From NCBI RefSeq assembly GCF_000971235.1, contig NZ_BBMB01000003.1, positions 58,584 to 122,583 on the forward strand: a stretch of DNA of 64,000 nucleotides, in the 5' to 3' direction. This DNA comes from Demequina subtropica (GTDB lineage Bacteria; Actinomycetota; Actinomycetes; Actinomycetales; Demequinaceae). The notes under the pieces were generated by a model. It was not told where the DNA came from. It made no database searches and was given only the letters and a program-made list of their open reading frames with translations. The position numbers and the translations under genes are program-made. How positions within the stretch are numbered: the first letter of the stretch is position 1; each line of letters begins with the position of its first letter. This document shows, piece by piece, positions 1 through 10,600 of the stretch.

Positions 1-1
1 C

Positions 2-40
2 GCCGTCGAGGACCGCATCGGCCGTCTCGACCACGCCTAA
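2..40 (+). CDS. 3' end of an upstream gene, possibly hutH (partial)
   Basis: Only the last 12 codons ([12 protein letters not shown]) and the TAA stop at 38-40 lie in the window. The stop overlaps the AAGGAG ribosome site of hutU, so this gene is very probably the previous member of the same operon. Histidine ammonia-lyase (hutH) is the expected neighbour of hutU, but twelve residues are too few to identify it. Confidence 0.5.
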   Translation, partial: AVEDRIGRLDHA

Positions 41-50
41 GGAGCTCCCC

Positions 51-1742
51 ATGACCGAGACCCCCGCACCCGCCCGCACCGTCCGCGCCGCGCGCGGCAG
101 CGAGATCACCGCGAAGTCCTGGCAGACCGAGGCGCCGATGCGCATGCTCATGAACAACCTCGACCCCGAGGTCGCCGAGCGTCCCGAGGACCTGGTGGTC
201 TACGGCGGCACCGGCCGCGCCGCCCGCTCGTGGGAGGCGTACGACGCGATCGTCGCGACGCTCAAGGACCTCGAGTCCGACGAGACCCTGCTGGTCCAGT
301 CCGGCAAGCCCGTGGGCGTGTTCCGCACGCACGAGTGGGCGCCGCGCGTGCTCATCGCGAACTCGAACCTGGTGGGCGACTGGGCGACCTGGCCCGAGTT
401 CCGCCGCCTCGAGGCGCAGGGCCTCATGATGTATGGCCAGATGACCGCGGGCTCGTGGATCTACATCGGCACGCAGGGCATCCTCCAGGGCACGTACGAG
501 ACGTTCGCCGCCGCGGCACGCCAGCGCGCCGAGCGCGAGGGCCGCGACCCGCGCACCGCCTCGCTCCAGGGCACGCTCACGCTCACCGGCGGCGCCGGCG
601 GCATGGGCGGCGCGCAGCCGCTCGCCGTGACGCTCAACGAGGGCGCATGCCTCATCGTCGACGTCGACGCGAGCCGCCTCGAGCGCCGCGTCGCGCACGG
701 CTACCTCGACGTGGTCGCCTCCGACCTGGACGATGCGGTGGCCCAGGCGGTCGCCGCGAAGGACGAGGGCCGCGCGCTGTCCGTCGGCGTCGTGGGCAAC
801 GCCGCCGAGGTCTTCCCCGAGCTGCTGCGCCGCGGGGTCCCGATCGACCTGGTCACGGACCAGACCTCGGCCCACGACCCGCTGAGCTACCTGCCCATCG
901 GCTACACGGTCGAGGAGTGGCACGCGCGCGCCGAGGCCGACCCGGAGGGCTTCACGCGCGACGCCCGCGCGGCCATGGCCGCGCATGTCGAGGCGATGGT
1001 CGGCTTCATGGACGCCGGCGCCGATGTGTTCGACTACGGCAACTCGATCCGCGCCGAGGCTCAGCTCGGCGGCTACGACCGCGCCTTCGCCTTCCCTGGC
1101 TTCGTGCCCGCGTACATCCGCCCGCAGTTCGAGGAGGGCCGTGGGCCGTTCCGCTGGGCCGCGCTCTCGGGCGACCCCGAGGACATCGCGAAGACGGACC
1201 GCGCGCTCATGGAGCTGTTCCCCGAGCACGAGTCGCTCCACCGCTGGCTCAAGGCCGCGGGCGAGAAGGTCCACTACGAGGGCCTGCCGGCGCGCATCTG
1301 CTGGCTCGGCTACCAGGAGCGCCACCTCGCGGGCCTCAAGTTCAACGAGATGGTCGCGTCCGGCGAGCTGTCCGCGCCGATCGTCATCGGCCGCGACCAC
1401 CTCGACTCGGGCTCGGTCGCCTCGCCGTACCGCGAGACCGAGGCGATGAAGGACGGCTCGGACGCGATCGCGGACTGGCCGCTGCTCAACGCGCTGCTCA
1501 ACACCGCCTCGGGCGCGACGTGGGTGTCGCTGCACCACGGCGGCGGCGTCGGCATCGGCCGCTCGATCCACGCCGGCCAGGTGACCGTCGCCGACGGCAC
1601 CGACCTCGCGGCGGAGAAGATCGCGCGCGTCCTGGTCAACGACCCGGGCACCGGCGTGATGCGCCACGTCGACGCCGGTTACGAGCACGCCAAGGACGTC
1701 GCGCGCGAGCGCGGCCTCCGCGTCCCGATGCTGGACGCGTGA
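51..1742 (+). CDS. hutU: Urocanate hydratase
   Basis: Second step of histidine degradation: NAD-dependent hydration of urocanate to imidazolonepropionate in the cytoplasm. The 563 residues match the usual family length. Visible family motifs are [17 protein letters not shown] near the N-terminus, the NAD-binding [17 protein letters not shown] around residues 180-200, [10 protein letters not shown], and in the last third [16 protein letters not shown] with the catalytic cysteine, followed by [18 protein letters not shown] and [17 protein letters not shown]. The ATG at 51 follows an AAGGAG site six bases upstream. The TGA overlaps the next start as TGATG, which indicates translational coupling. 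Confidence 0.97.
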   Translation: MTETPAPARTVRAARGSEITAKSWQTEAPMRMLMNNLDPEVAERPEDLVVYGGTGRAARSWEAYDAIVATLKDLESDETLLVQSGKPVGVFRTHEWAPRVLIANSNLVGDWATWPEFRRLEAQGLMMYGQMTAGSWIYIGTQGILQGTYETFAAAARQRAEREGRDPRTASLQGTLTLTGGAGGMGGAQPLAVTLNEGACLIVDVDASRLERRVAHGYLDVVASDLDDAVAQAVAAKDEGRALSVGVVGNAAEVFPELLRRGVPIDLVTDQTSAHDPLSYLPIGYTVEEWHARAEADPEGFTRDARAAMAAHVEAMVGFMDAGADVFDYGNSIRAEAQLGGYDRAFAFPGFVPAYIRPQFEEGRGPFRWAALSGDPEDIAKTDRALMELFPEHESLHRWLKAAGEKVHYEGLPARICWLGYQERHLAGLKFNEMVASGELSAPIVIGRDHLDSGSVASPYRETEAMKDGSDAIADWPLLNALLNTASGATWVSLHHGGGVGIGRSIHAGQVTVADGTDLAAEKIARVLVNDPGTGVMRHVDAGYEHAKDVARERGLRVPMLDA

Positions 1743-2992
1743 TGGCGGACGTGCAGGCACCCCCGGTCCTCGACGCCGTCGCCGCGCTGGCCGAGCTCGC
1801 CCCCATCGGGGCGGACCCGGTGCGCGGCGGCTGGTCCAGGCATCTGCTCGACGACGCCGACCGCGCGATGCGCGCGTGGTTCGTGCGCACGGCCGAGTCG
1901 CTCGAGCTGACGGTCGAGACCGACGCGAACGCCAACCAGTGGGCGACGTGGGCGCCGCACGGGGCGACCGGCCCGGCCGTCGCCACCGGCTCCCATCTCG
2001 ACTCGGTCCCCGGCGGCGGGCCGCTCGACGGGCCGCTCGGCGTGGTCTCGGCGCTCGTCGCGGTGTCGCGGCTGATGGCCGAGGGGCACACCCCGTCGCG
2101 ACCGATCGTGGTCGCGAACTTCGCCGAGGAGGAGGGCGCTCGCTTCGGCGTCCCCTGCCTCGGGTCGCAGCTGCTCGCGGGCGACATCGACACCGACCGC
2201 GTGCGCGCGCTCGTCGACACCGCGGGCGTCACCTATCCCGAGGCCATGGCGGCGGCGGGGCACGACGCGGCGGCGATCGGCCACGACGCGGCGCGGCTCT
2301 CCTCGATGGCGCTCTACCTCGAGCTCCACGTCGAGCAGGGCTGCCAGCTGGCGCCGCTCGGGCATCCGGTCGGGCTCGCGACCAGCATCCTCGCGCACGG
2401 CCGGTGGAGGGTCACGCTCACGGGCCGCGGCGACCACGCCGGCGCGACCGAGCTGGGCTCGCGCCACGACCCGATGCTCGTCGCGGCCGCGGCCGTCCAG
2501 TCTGCTCGCGCCCGCGCGGTCGGGTCGGACCCCGTCACGCGCTCGCGCGCCACGGTGGGCAAGCTCCAGGTGGTGCCCGGCGGCTCGAACGCGATCGCCT
2601 CCGAGGTGCGGCTCTGGCTCGACGCGCGCGCCGAGCACGACGCCGATGTGCGCGACCTGGTCGCACGCATCGTCGGCGACATCGAGGCGGCGGGACGCGC
2701 CGAGGGCTGCGAGGTGACCGTCGCCGAGGAGTCGTTCTCGACCCGGGTCGCGTTCGACGGCGACCTCACCGACCGCATCGCCGCCGCGCTCGAGCCGAGG
2801 TTCGGCGACGCGCCTCGTATCCCCACCGGTGCGGGCCACGACGCCGGCATCCTCTCGGCGCACCTGCCGAGCGCGATGCTGTTCGTGCGCAACCCCGACG
2901 GCGTGTCGCACTCGCCGCTCGAGGGCGCGGCCGACGAGGACGTCCGGGCGGGCGTCGACGCGCTTGCCGCGGCGTTGCGGGCCCTCACGTGA
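1742..2992 (+). CDS. M20-family amidohydrolase of the hut operon (allantoate/N-carbamoyl amino acid hydrolase type)
   Basis: A 416-residue zinc hydrolase of the AllC/HyuC branch of peptidase family M20. Family metal-site motifs are visible: GSHLDSVPGGGPLDGPLG, AEEEGARFGVPCLGSQ, LHVEQGCQL and, near the C-terminus, GAGHDAG and the histidine in GVSHSPLEG. The central lid domain follows the HVEQG motif. It is coupled to hutU (TGATG) and overlaps hutF by 4 bases, so it belongs to histidine breakdown. HutF makes N-formylglutamate, and no HutG-type deformylase is seen here. I infer that this enzyme removes the formyl group from N-formylglutamate. Automatic annotation would probably call it allantoate amidohydrolase, a role the context does not support. 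Confidence 0.88.
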   Translation: MADVQAPPVLDAVAALAELAPIGADPVRGGWSRHLLDDADRAMRAWFVRTAESLELTVETDANANQWATWAPHGATGPAVATGSHLDSVPGGGPLDGPLGVVSALVAVSRLMAEGHTPSRPIVVANFAEEEGARFGVPCLGSQLLAGDIDTDRVRALVDTAGVTYPEAMAAAGHDAAAIGHDAARLSSMALYLELHVEQGCQLAPLGHPVGLATSILAHGRWRVTLTGRGDHAGATELGSRHDPMLVAAAAVQSARARAVGSDPVTRSRATVGKLQVVPGGSNAIASEVRLWLDARAEHDADVRDLVARIVGDIEAAGRAEGCEVTVAEESFSTRVAFDGDLTDRIAAALEPRFGDAPRIPTGAGHDAGILSAHLPSAMLFVRNPDGVSHSPLEGAADEDVRAGVDALAAALRALT

Positions 2993-4296
2993 GGATCGCC
3001 TGCAAGCGGCTCGTCACGCGGGACGAGGTGATCGACCACGCGGTCGTCGACCTCGACGACGCGGGGCGCGTGCTCACGGTCGAGCGTGATCTCCCCGACG
3101 CCCGGGCCGACCACCGGCTCGGGCTCGTGATCCCCGGCCTCGCGAACACCCACAGCCACGCGTTCCACCGGCTGCTGCGCGGGCGCACGCACGCCGGCGG
3201 GGGCGACTTCTGGCAGTGGCGCGAGACGATGTACCGCGTCGCGGGGGCGATGGACCCGGACCGCATGCGCGCGGTCGCGACCGCCGTGTACTCCGAGATG
3301 GTCGCGGCGGGCTACTCCGCGGTAGGCGAGTTCCACTACCTCCACCACCGCCCCGGCGGGCTGCCGTATGCGGAGCACGCCATGGAGATGGCGCTCGCGG
3401 AGGCCGCCGCCGAGGCTGGGATCAGGCTCACCCTGCTCGACACCGTCTATTTGCGGGCCGGGTTCGGGAAGCCGCTCGAGGACCCGCAGCTGCGCTTCTC
3501 CGACGGCACCGCCGAGCGCTGGCTCGACCGCTGGAACGCGTTGCGCGGCGCGATGGCGACCGCGCACCCGGAGGTGACGATGGGCGCCGCGATCCACTCG
3601 GTCCGCGCCGTCGCCCCGGAGGACCTGGGGCTCGTGGTGGGCGGGCTGCCCGCGGACGCGCCGCTCCACGTCCACCTGTCCGAGCAGCCGGCCGAGAACG
3701 CCGACTGCGTCACCGCGACGGGCATGACCCCCACGGTGCTGCTCGACCTCACCGGAGCGCTCGCCGCCCGCACCACCGTGGTGCACGCGACGCATCTCAC
3801 GGATGCCGACATCGCGCGGCTGGGGGCGGCGCGGGTCTCGGTGTCGGTGTGCCCCACCACCGAGGCCGACCTGGGCGACGGGCTCGGGCACGCCACCGAG
3901 CTCCACGCCGCGGGCGCGCGGCTCACGGTGGGATCGGACCAGAACGTGGTGATCGACCCGTTCGACGAGGTCCGCCGCCTCGAGGGAGGCGCCCGCCTCG
4001 CCTCGGGCCGTCGCGGGGTGCTCCCGCTGCCGGTGCTGTGGGATGCCGCGACCACGGCGGGCCACGCGTCGCTGCGACCGGGCACGTCCACGGGGATCCG
4101 CCCGGGCGACGAGCTCGACCTGGTCGCCCTCGCGCCCCGGTCCGCGCGCCTCGCGGGCGCCCGCCCCCACGAGCTGCTGGGCGTCGCCGCGGCCGATGAC
4201 GTGGTCGCGAGCGTCGTGCGCGGCAGGTACCAGGAGTCATCGGCCCTGCGCGAGCGCGCATGGCAGGCGTTCGAGGAGGCATCGCATGGCGAGTGA
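2989..4296 (+). CDS. hutF: Formimidoylglutamate deiminase
   Basis: Converts N-formimino-L-glutamate to N-formyl-L-glutamate plus ammonia. Translation from the GTG at 2989 gives 435 residues, normal for the amidohydrolase-superfamily HutF. The metal-binding [19 protein letters not shown] lies around residues 50-68, with WQWRETMY just after it, HVHLSEQ near residue 225, VVHATHLTD for the third-strand histidine and [12 protein letters not shown] for the metal aspartate. The GTG overlaps the M20 stop (GTGA) and the 3' end overlaps hutI by 11 bases. HutF marks the five-step branch of the pathway that passes through N-formylglutamate rather than releasing formamide through HutG formiminoglutamase. 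Confidence 0.95.
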   Translation: MRIACKRLVTRDEVIDHAVVDLDDAGRVLTVERDLPDARADHRLGLVIPGLANTHSHAFHRLLRGRTHAGGGDFWQWRETMYRVAGAMDPDRMRAVATAVYSEMVAAGYSAVGEFHYLHHRPGGLPYAEHAMEMALAEAAAEAGIRLTLLDTVYLRAGFGKPLEDPQLRFSDGTAERWLDRWNALRGAMATAHPEVTMGAAIHSVRAVAPEDLGLVVGGLPADAPLHVHLSEQPAENADCVTATGMTPTVLLDLTGALAARTTVVHATHLTDADIARLGAARVSVSVCPTTEADLGDGLGHATELHAAGARLTVGSDQNVVIDPFDEVRRLEGGARLASGRRGVLPLPVLWDAATTAGHASLRPGTSTGIRPGDELDLVALAPRSARLAGARPHELLGVAAADDVVASVVRGRYQESSALRERAWQAFEEASHGE

Positions 4297-5467
4297 GGTG
4301 ATCACCGGCATCGGCGCGCTCGCGACGATGCACGAGGGCGAGGGGACCCTGGGGCTCCTTCGCGATGCGGCCGTCGTGATCGACGCCGGCCGCATCGCGT
4401 GGGTGGGTCCGTCGGGATCGGCCCCCGCCGCGGACCGGGCGACGGACGCCGCCGGCGCGGCGGTGATCCCCGGCTTCGTCGACTCGCACACCCATGCCGT
4501 GTTCGGCGGCGACCGGACCGCCGAGTTCGACGCCCGCATGTCGGGTGCCGCGTACACCGCGGGCGGGATCCGCTCGACGGTCGCGGCGACGCGGGCCACC
4601 CCCACCGAGGAGCTCGCGGCGAGGACGCACCGGCTGCTCACCGAGGCGCTGCGCTCCGGCACCACCACCGCCGAGGTCAAGAGCGGCTACGGACTCGACG
4701 TCGAGACCGAGCGGCGCCTCCTCGAGGTCGCCTCGCGCTTCACCGACGAGGTCACGTTCCTGGGTGCGCACGTGGTCGCCCCCGAGCTGGCGGACCGCCG
4801 CGCGGAGTACGTCGACCTGGTCGCGGGCGCGATGCTGACCGAGGCGGCTCCCCTGGCGCGCTGGATCGACGTGTTCTGCGAGGAGGGCGCGTTCGAGGTC
4901 GACGAGACGCGGCGCATCCTCGCCGCGGGGCGGGAGGCGGGCCTGGGTCTGCGCCTTCACGCGAACCAGCTGACGATGTCCGGCGCGGCCGCGCTGGGCG
5001 TCGAGATGGGCGCCGCGAGCATCGACCACTGCACGTTCCTGTCCGACGAGGACGTGGAGGCCCTCGCCTCCTCCGACACCGTCGCGACGTTCGTGCCGGG
5101 GGCCGAGTTCTCGACGCGCCAGCCGTACCCCCGCATCGAGCGGCTGCGCGACGCCGGAGCGACCTGGGCGATCGCCTCGGACTGCAACCCGGGGTCGAGC
5201 TACACGACGTCGATGCCGTTCTGCATCGCGCTCGCGGTGCGCGAGATGGGCATGAGTCCGGGCGAGGCCGTGCGCGCCGCGACCCTCGGCGGCGCGCAGG
5301 CGCTGCGCCGCGAGGACGTCGGGCGGATCGCGGTCGGCGCATGCGCGGACCTGGTGATGCTGTCCGCGCCGGATCCCGTGCACCTGGCGTACCGGCCCGG
5401 GGTCCAGCTGGTCGACCGGGTGTGGCGCGGAGGGGTCGAGACGCGGGAGTGGACGCCCCGGGACTGA
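4286..5467 (+). CDS. hutI: Imidazolonepropionase
   Basis: Third step of histidine degradation: hydrolysis of imidazolone-5-propionate to N-formimino-L-glutamate. There are 393 residues. Amidohydrolase signatures are [18 protein letters not shown] around residues 65-82, [30 protein letters not shown] and [16 protein letters not shown]. The ATG at 4286 lies inside the end of hutF, preceded by GAGGAGG within hutF (4273-4279), so the two are co-translated. It is the last gene of the operon; a strong hairpin follows five bases after the stop. Confidence 0.96.
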   Translation: MASEVITGIGALATMHEGEGTLGLLRDAAVVIDAGRIAWVGPSGSAPAADRATDAAGAAVIPGFVDSHTHAVFGGDRTAEFDARMSGAAYTAGGIRSTVAATRATPTEELAARTHRLLTEALRSGTTTAEVKSGYGLDVETERRLLEVASRFTDEVTFLGAHVVAPELADRRAEYVDLVAGAMLTEAAPLARWIDVFCEEGAFEVDETRRILAAGREAGLGLRLHANQLTMSGAAALGVEMGAASIDHCTFLSDEDVEALASSDTVATFVPGAEFSTRQPYPRIERLRDAGATWAIASDCNPGSSYTTSMPFCIALAVREMGMSPGEAVRAATLGGAQALRREDVGRIAVGACADLVMLSAPDPVHLAYRPGVQLVDRVWRGGVETREWTPRD

Positions 5468-5471
5468 CGTA

Positions 5472-5512
5472 CGGACGCGAGCCATCCGGTCGGATCCGGT
5501 GGCTCGCGTCCG
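5472..5512. terminator. Bidirectional terminator between hutI and the phosphatase gene
   Basis: A perfect 13-bp inverted repeat (arms 5472-5484 and 5500-5512, CGGACGCGAGCCA) with a 15-base loop sits between the convergent stops at 5467 and 5517. There is no U-tract, as is common in high-GC bacteria. Confidence 0.8.
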
Positions 5513-5516
5513 GCGC

Positions 5517-6230
5517 TCAGCCGAGCAGGCGCTCCTTGAGCGCGTCGACGTCCGCCACGGACCCTCCGTTCGCGAGGAACCACTCCTCGGCGCCGCCGTA
5601 CGCCTCCCAGGCGTCGAGCACGGACTCGATGGCGTGCGCCGGCGCGGTGAGCATCTCGCGCGCGATCGCGGCCATCTCCTCGCCCTCGGGCATCGCGGGC
5701 CGCTGATCTCCCCAGATGACCGCCATGCGCGCGATGACGCCCTGCATGTTGGCGCTCGTGCTGACGTAGTCCGCGACGATGCTCGCGCGCTCGACGCCCA
5801 CCAGGCTCAGGACCAGCGCGACGGACACCCCGGTGCGGTCCTTGCCCGCCGAGCAGTGCACCAGCACGGGGCCCGGCTCCGTCGCGACGGCGCTCGCGAC
5901 GCCGGCGATGGCACGCCCGGGATCGCCGGCGATCATGCCCTGGTAGAGGTCGCCGAGGGTCATCCCGGCGTGCGAGGCGTCGAGCGCCGCGTCCGCGAGC
6001 ACCGGCATCGCGTGCACCGTGGCGACCGAGGCGAACGGGTGATCGCCGCGGGACTCGCGCGAGTCGCGCAGGTCGACCACCGTGGCAGGCGGCCAGGCCT
6101 CGATCCCGGCCGGCGCATCGTCACCCGGCATCGGGGCGTCCGAGCGGTACAGCACGCCCGCGCGGAGGCCGGGCGCCGCCGTGGCGACGTCGCGCGCGTT
6201 GGCGAGGGCGGACAGGATCTCGGCGGTCAT
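5517..6230 (-). CDS. Tyrosine-protein phosphatase-like protein (MptpB / Y_phosphatase3 type)
   Basis: A 237-residue cytoplasmic protein with the signature loop VLVHCSAGKDRTG around residues 135-147. This is the HCxxGKDRTG P-loop typical of the MptpB-like family, which accepts phosphotyrosine, other phosphoamino acids and in some members phosphoinositides. The N-terminus has the matching LYRSDAP and VVDLRDSRE segments (LYRS and DLR are family hallmarks). The ATG at 6230 follows AGAGG six bases upstream. It stands alone, between a convergent hut terminator and a cysteine desulfurase gene. The substrate is unknown. Confidence 0.85.
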   Translation of the reverse strand: MTAEILSALANARDVATAAPGLRAGVLYRSDAPMPGDDAPAGIEAWPPATVVDLRDSRESRGDHPFASVATVHAMPVLADAALDASHAGMTLGDLYQGMIAGDPGRAIAGVASAVATEPGPVLVHCSAGKDRTGVSVALVLSLVGVERASIVADYVSTSANMQGVIARMAVIWGDQRPAMPEGEEMAAIAREMLTAPAHAIESVLDAWEAYGGAEEWFLANGGSVADVDALKERLLG

Positions 6231-6282
6231 ACGAACCTCTTTCGGACGGTGGCGACCGGGGCCGCGATGGGTGCTTCCAGGG

Positions 6283-6288
6283 AACCTA
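6283..6288 (-). promoter_or_regulatory. Probable -10 box of the phosphatase gene
   Basis: TAGGTT on the minus strand (6288 to 6283) fits the actinobacterial TAnnnT -10 pattern and would give a leader of about 45 bases before the ATG at 6230. The rest of 6231-6377 shows no gene. Confidence 0.45.
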
Positions 6289-6377
6289 GGGTCGCGACGC
6301 GAACATCGGATGGCCGGACGGTGAACGGCCGGTGACGGACGCGGCTCGTGTCGATGAACCCTTCCCTGCTGACCGCC

Positions 6378-7538
6378 TCAGCGGCTCGCGGCCGCCTTCG
6401 CGCGCGCGATCGCATCGGGCAGAGCAGCCACCACGGCGTCGACGTCCGCCGCGGTGGAGGTGCGGCCCAGGCTCAGGCGAAGCGTGCACGCCGCATCGTC
6501 CGCCGACCACCCCATCGCCATCGCGACATGGCTCGACTGCACCACGCCCGCGGTGCACGCGGAGCCGGAGCTGGCGGCGATCCCTGCGGCGTCGAGCAGG
6601 AACAGCACCGACTCGGCGCGGGCGCCGGGGATCACCAGGTGGACGATGCCGGGGAGACGATGCGCGGGGTCGCGCGGCCCCGTGACGGTCGCCTCGGGCA
6701 CCGCCGCCCGGATCCGCTCGAGGAGCCGCGTGCGGAGCGCCTCGAGCCGGGCGCGCTCGCCGGAGCGCTCCTCGACCGTGTCCTCGAGCGCCGCCGCGAA
6801 GGCCGCCGCGCCGGGCGCATCGAGCGTGCCCGAGCGGACCGAGCGCTGCTGACCGCCCCCGTGCGCGAGCGGCACGAGCGGCAGCCCGCGCCGCGCGAGC
6901 AGCGCGCCCACGCCCACCGGGCCGCCCACCTTGTGAGCCGAGACGGTCATCGCGGCCACCCCGCTGCGGTGGAGATGGACGTCGAGGTGCGACACGGCCT
7001 GCACGGCGTCCGTATGGACCGGCACGCCGAGCGCCGAGGCCGCCGCGACCACGTCCGCGAGCGGCTGCACCGTGCCGACCTCGTTGTTCGCCCACATGAC
7101 GCTCACGAGCGACGTCTCGGCCGTGATCGCGTCCGCGAGCGCCGCCGTCTCGATGCGTCCGGCGGGGTCCACCGGCAGCTCGACCAGCGTCGCGTCGCCT
7201 CGGTCGGCGAGCCACCGCGCCGGGTCGAGCACCGCGTGGTGCTCCACCCCGGACACCACGAGCCGCCGCCGCGCCTGGTCCTCCGCGACGCGCCCCCAAT
7301 GCAGGCCCTTGATCGCAAGGTTGTCCGCCTCCGTGCCGCCTGACGTGAGGATGACCTCGGGCGCGTCCGCGCCGAGCGCCGCGGCGATCCGCTCGCGCGC
7401 GTCCTCGACCACGGCCCTCGCGCGCCGGCCCGCGGTGTGCAGCGAGGAGGCGTTGCCGGTCTCCTCGGCCGCCGCGAGCCAGGCCTCGCGCGCGGCGGGA
7501 CGCAGGGACGTGGTCGCCGCGTGGTCGAGGTAGGTCAC
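6378..7538 (-). CDS. Cysteine desulfurase (NifS/IscS type)
   Basis: A PLP enzyme that takes sulfur from L-cysteine for Fe-S cluster or tRNA thiolation. The N-terminus YLDHAATTSLRP, the PLP-lysine region SAHKVGGPVGVGAL, SGGTEADNLAIKG, GVEHHAV and the catalytic-cysteine loop SSGSACTAG are all family hallmarks. I choose the GTG at 7538 (386 residues), because it begins right at VTYLDHAATT and lies seven bases after a -10 box; an open frame continues 13 codons upstream without homology. The usual actinobacterial partner genes (mnmA, suf genes) are not next to it. Divergent or convergent partners do not clarify whether it serves Fe-S assembly or tRNA thiolation. Confidence 0.93.
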   Translation of the reverse strand: MTYLDHAATTSLRPAAREAWLAAAEETGNASSLHTAGRRARAVVEDARERIAAALGADAPEVILTSGGTEADNLAIKGLHWGRVAEDQARRRLVVSGVEHHAVLDPARWLADRGDATLVELPVDPAGRIETAALADAITAETSLVSVMWANNEVGTVQPLADVVAAASALGVPVHTDAVQAVSHLDVHLHRSGVAAMTVSAHKVGGPVGVGALLARRGLPLVPLAHGGGQQRSVRSGTLDAPGAAAFAAALEDTVEERSGERARLEALRTRLLERIRAAVPEATVTGPRDPAHRLPGIVHLVIPGARAESVLFLLDAAGIAASSGSACTAGVVQSSHVAMAMGWSADDAACTLRLSLGRTSTAADVDAVVAALPDAIARAKAAASR

Positions 7539-7545
7539 GCCGCCC

Positions 7546-7551
7546 AGTCTA
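7546..7551 (-). promoter_or_regulatory. -10 box of an apparently leaderless cysteine desulfurase transcript
   Basis: TAGACT reads on the minus strand from 7551 to 7546. Seven bases (GGGCGGC) separate it from the GTG at 7538, so transcription would start at or next to the start codon. No ribosome-binding site is visible. Confidence 0.6.
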
Positions 7552-7578
7552 GGAACCGGGCCCCATGCCCGAGGCACG

Positions 7579-7616
7579 ACGACGGGGCCGGACCGTCGCC
7601 GGTCCGGCCCCGTCGT
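7579..7616 (-). terminator. Terminator of the large nuclease/nucleotidase gene
   Basis: A perfect 16-bp stem (7579-7594 with 7601-7616) with a 6-base loop lies 50 bases after the stop of the large secreted enzyme and just before the cysteine desulfurase promoter. Confidence 0.8.
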
Positions 7617-7668
7617 GTCGGAGGTCGGTGCTCGGGGCAGCGGCGACGCGCACCGCTGCCCCGCGCCG

Positions 7669-10600
7669 CTAGCGCACCCTGCGCGGGATCGAGAACACCG
7701 AGGCCGTCTCGTAGCCGGTCTTGACGGCGGTGATCTTCACCTTGAGGAGGTGGCCGTAGTCACCCTTGCGCACGGTGTAGGTGGCCGAGGTGGCCCCCTT
7801 GATGGGCTTGCCGTCGAGCATCCACTGGTACTTGAGCGTGCCCGGCTTGGGCGACCAGTAGGCCTTCGGAGCGACCACCTTCGTCCCCACCGTCACCGTG
7901 CCCTTGATGAGCGGGCGGGCCGGCTGGGCGAAGACCTTCTTGACCACGACCGGCGCCGAGACCATGGTCTTCGACTCGTAGTCGGGGCGGGACGCGGTCA
8001 CCGCGACCGTCAGGCGCTTGCCACGGTCCTGGGTGGTGACCTTGTAGGTCGCCCCGGTGGCACCCTTGATCGCCACGCCGTTGCTGTACCACTGGTACGC
8101 GTAGGTGGGCGTCCCGGGGTTCCACACGCCGCGCTTGACGCGGAGGGTCGAGCCCGCCGTGGCCGAGCCGAGGATCGTCGGCTTCGGTGCGGTGGTCCAG
8201 ACCTTGAGCACCTTGACGGCGGCCGAGGTCTCCGTGGTGGTGACGTAGCCGTCGAGCGACGCGGTCACCGCGACGGTCAGCCGCTTGCCGCGATCCTTGG
8301 TGGCCACCTTGTAGGTGATCCCGGTCGCGCCCTTGATCGCCACGCCGTTGCTGTACCACTGGTACGTCAGGGTCGACGGGGTCGGCGTCCAGGTGCCCGC
8401 GGCGACCCGCAGGGTGGAGCCGGCCTTCGGCGTGCCCGTGATGGTGGGCTGCGGTGCCGAGGTGAACTCGAGCGGCTCCGGCGCCGCCACGTCGATCGCG
8501 ATCGCGAACGAGGTGGCGGTGACATCGCCCTCGACCTCGAGGAGCTGCTCGCCCTCGAGACCCTCGGGGATGGTGACGGTCACGGACGCGGTGCCGTTGT
8601 CGTCGTAGGAGCTGGTGACGATCTCGTTGGTCACCGGGAAGGTGCCGAGGACGTCACCGCCCAGGCTGACCACCACGTTCTCGTCGTGGAGGTCTGACGG
8701 ACCGGTGAACATCAGCGAGCTGAGGTCGAACGAGATCTCCTCGCCGGCCGTCGCCTGCAGCGACTCGGCGGTGACGCCGACCGCGTGCTGGTCGTACTCG
8801 GTGCCGAGGCTGCCGAGCTCCGCGAGGTAGTCCACCATCGCGTCGAAGTCGACGCGCGCGCTGTCCTTGAGGCCGGTGCCGTCCCGGAAGGCGGTGAAGT
8901 TGTCGCCGCCCGCCGCGAGGAACGCGTTGGCCGCGACGGTGTACTCCGCCTCGAGGTCGATCGCCTCGCCGTCGAGCCACATCTGGAGGATGCGCTCGCC
9001 GCGAGCGGCCGTCGGGTCGTAGGTGTACTCGAACCCGTCCGAGATGCCCAGCTTGAGGAACGGACGCGACGAGCCGTCGGGCTGCCACTGCTGCTCGAGC
9101 ACCGCCTTGATGCCCGCACCCGTGAGCGTGAGCGTCGCGAGCGTGTTGCCGAACGGCTGCACCGTGTTCGCCTGCTTGTAGGACACGCTGGTCGGGTACT
9201 CGCCCGTGCCGGCGGCGTCACCCAGCAGGTCGGCCCGCAGGCCGCCCGGGTTCATGAACGCGATCTGCGCCCCGTTGGGCTCGGTGGCCCACAGCTGGAC
9301 CGTCGCGACCGCGTTGCCCAGGGTCGACTCCCCGCCGCGCGCCTCACCGTTGGTCGCGGTGCGTGCGCGGTAGAGCGGCTCGGTGAGCTCGCCGATCGAC
9401 TGGGCGCCGAGCACCGCGGCGTTCGCGGCGGCGGCGTCGACGATCGCCTGCACGTCCGGGTCGGCCGGGAACACGAGCTCGCAGGAGCTGGTGCACGCGG
9501 CGTCGACCTTCTCGGTCAGGTTGATCGTGTCGATGTCGATGCCCACCAGCTCGTCCGTCGCGTTGTCGAACGTGAGGATGAGCTGGTCGAGGTACATGCC
9601 GTACTGGCCGGCGGAGACCACCGGGCGCTCCGTGACGGCACGGCCCTCGTCGATCCAGCCCTGGACCGGGACCTCGTGGGCGTACGCGAGGTGCGTGTGA
9701 CCCGAGACCACGGCGTCGATGCTGTCGTCGAGCTCGGAGATCATCTTGCCGAAGTTGTTGCCGGTGTCGACCGCGTCCGCGTAGGCCGTGGTCGGCGCAC
9801 CCTCGTGCACCAGCAGGATGATCGCGTCGGCGCCCTCGGACTCGAGGACCTCGGCGGCGCGGTTGGCCGCGACGGCCTCGTCCTCGAACTCCAGTCCCTC
9901 GATGCCGGCGGGCGACACGAGCGACGGGGTCTCCTCGGTGACGACGCCCACGAAGCCGAGCTTCACATCGTCCTCGGTCGCGTCGGTGCCGTTGTCGAAC
10001 GAGACCATCCAGGTCTCGTCGAGCGCCGGGGAGCCGTCCTCGTTGCGGACGTTCGCGCCCAGGTACTCCCAGGTCGCACCGCCGTACGGGTTGGTCTCCT
10101 CGTCGTAGTCGCCCATGACGCGGTTGATCAGGTCCTCGTAGCCCTGGTCGAACTCGTGGTTGCCCACGGCCGAGACGTCGAGGCCCATCGCGTTGAGGGC
10201 GTCGATGGTCGGCTTGTCCTTCGCGACGAAGCTCTCGAAGGTCGAGGCGCCGATGAGGTCGCCCGCGGCGGTGAACACCGAGTTGGCGTACTCCGACTCG
10301 AGCTGCGCGACGGCACCGGCCATGACCGCTGCGCCGGCCTGTCCGCTGCTGAGCGTCGGGAGGATGCGACCGTGGAAATCGTTGGTCCCGAGCACCTGGA
10401 CACGGGTGGTGCCGAGGTCGAGGCCGATGAGCACCGGGTCGTGGTCCGACGTCCGGTACATGTCCGGGGCGTACAGGTTCTCGATCTGCTCCTCCGACTG
10501 GTAGTCGGTGTTGTAGTCGAGGATGGTCGGCTCGTCCGAGTTGATGTGGAGGTGCGCCGCGTCCGAGACCTGCTCGGCCATCGTCGCCGAGGCGAACGCG

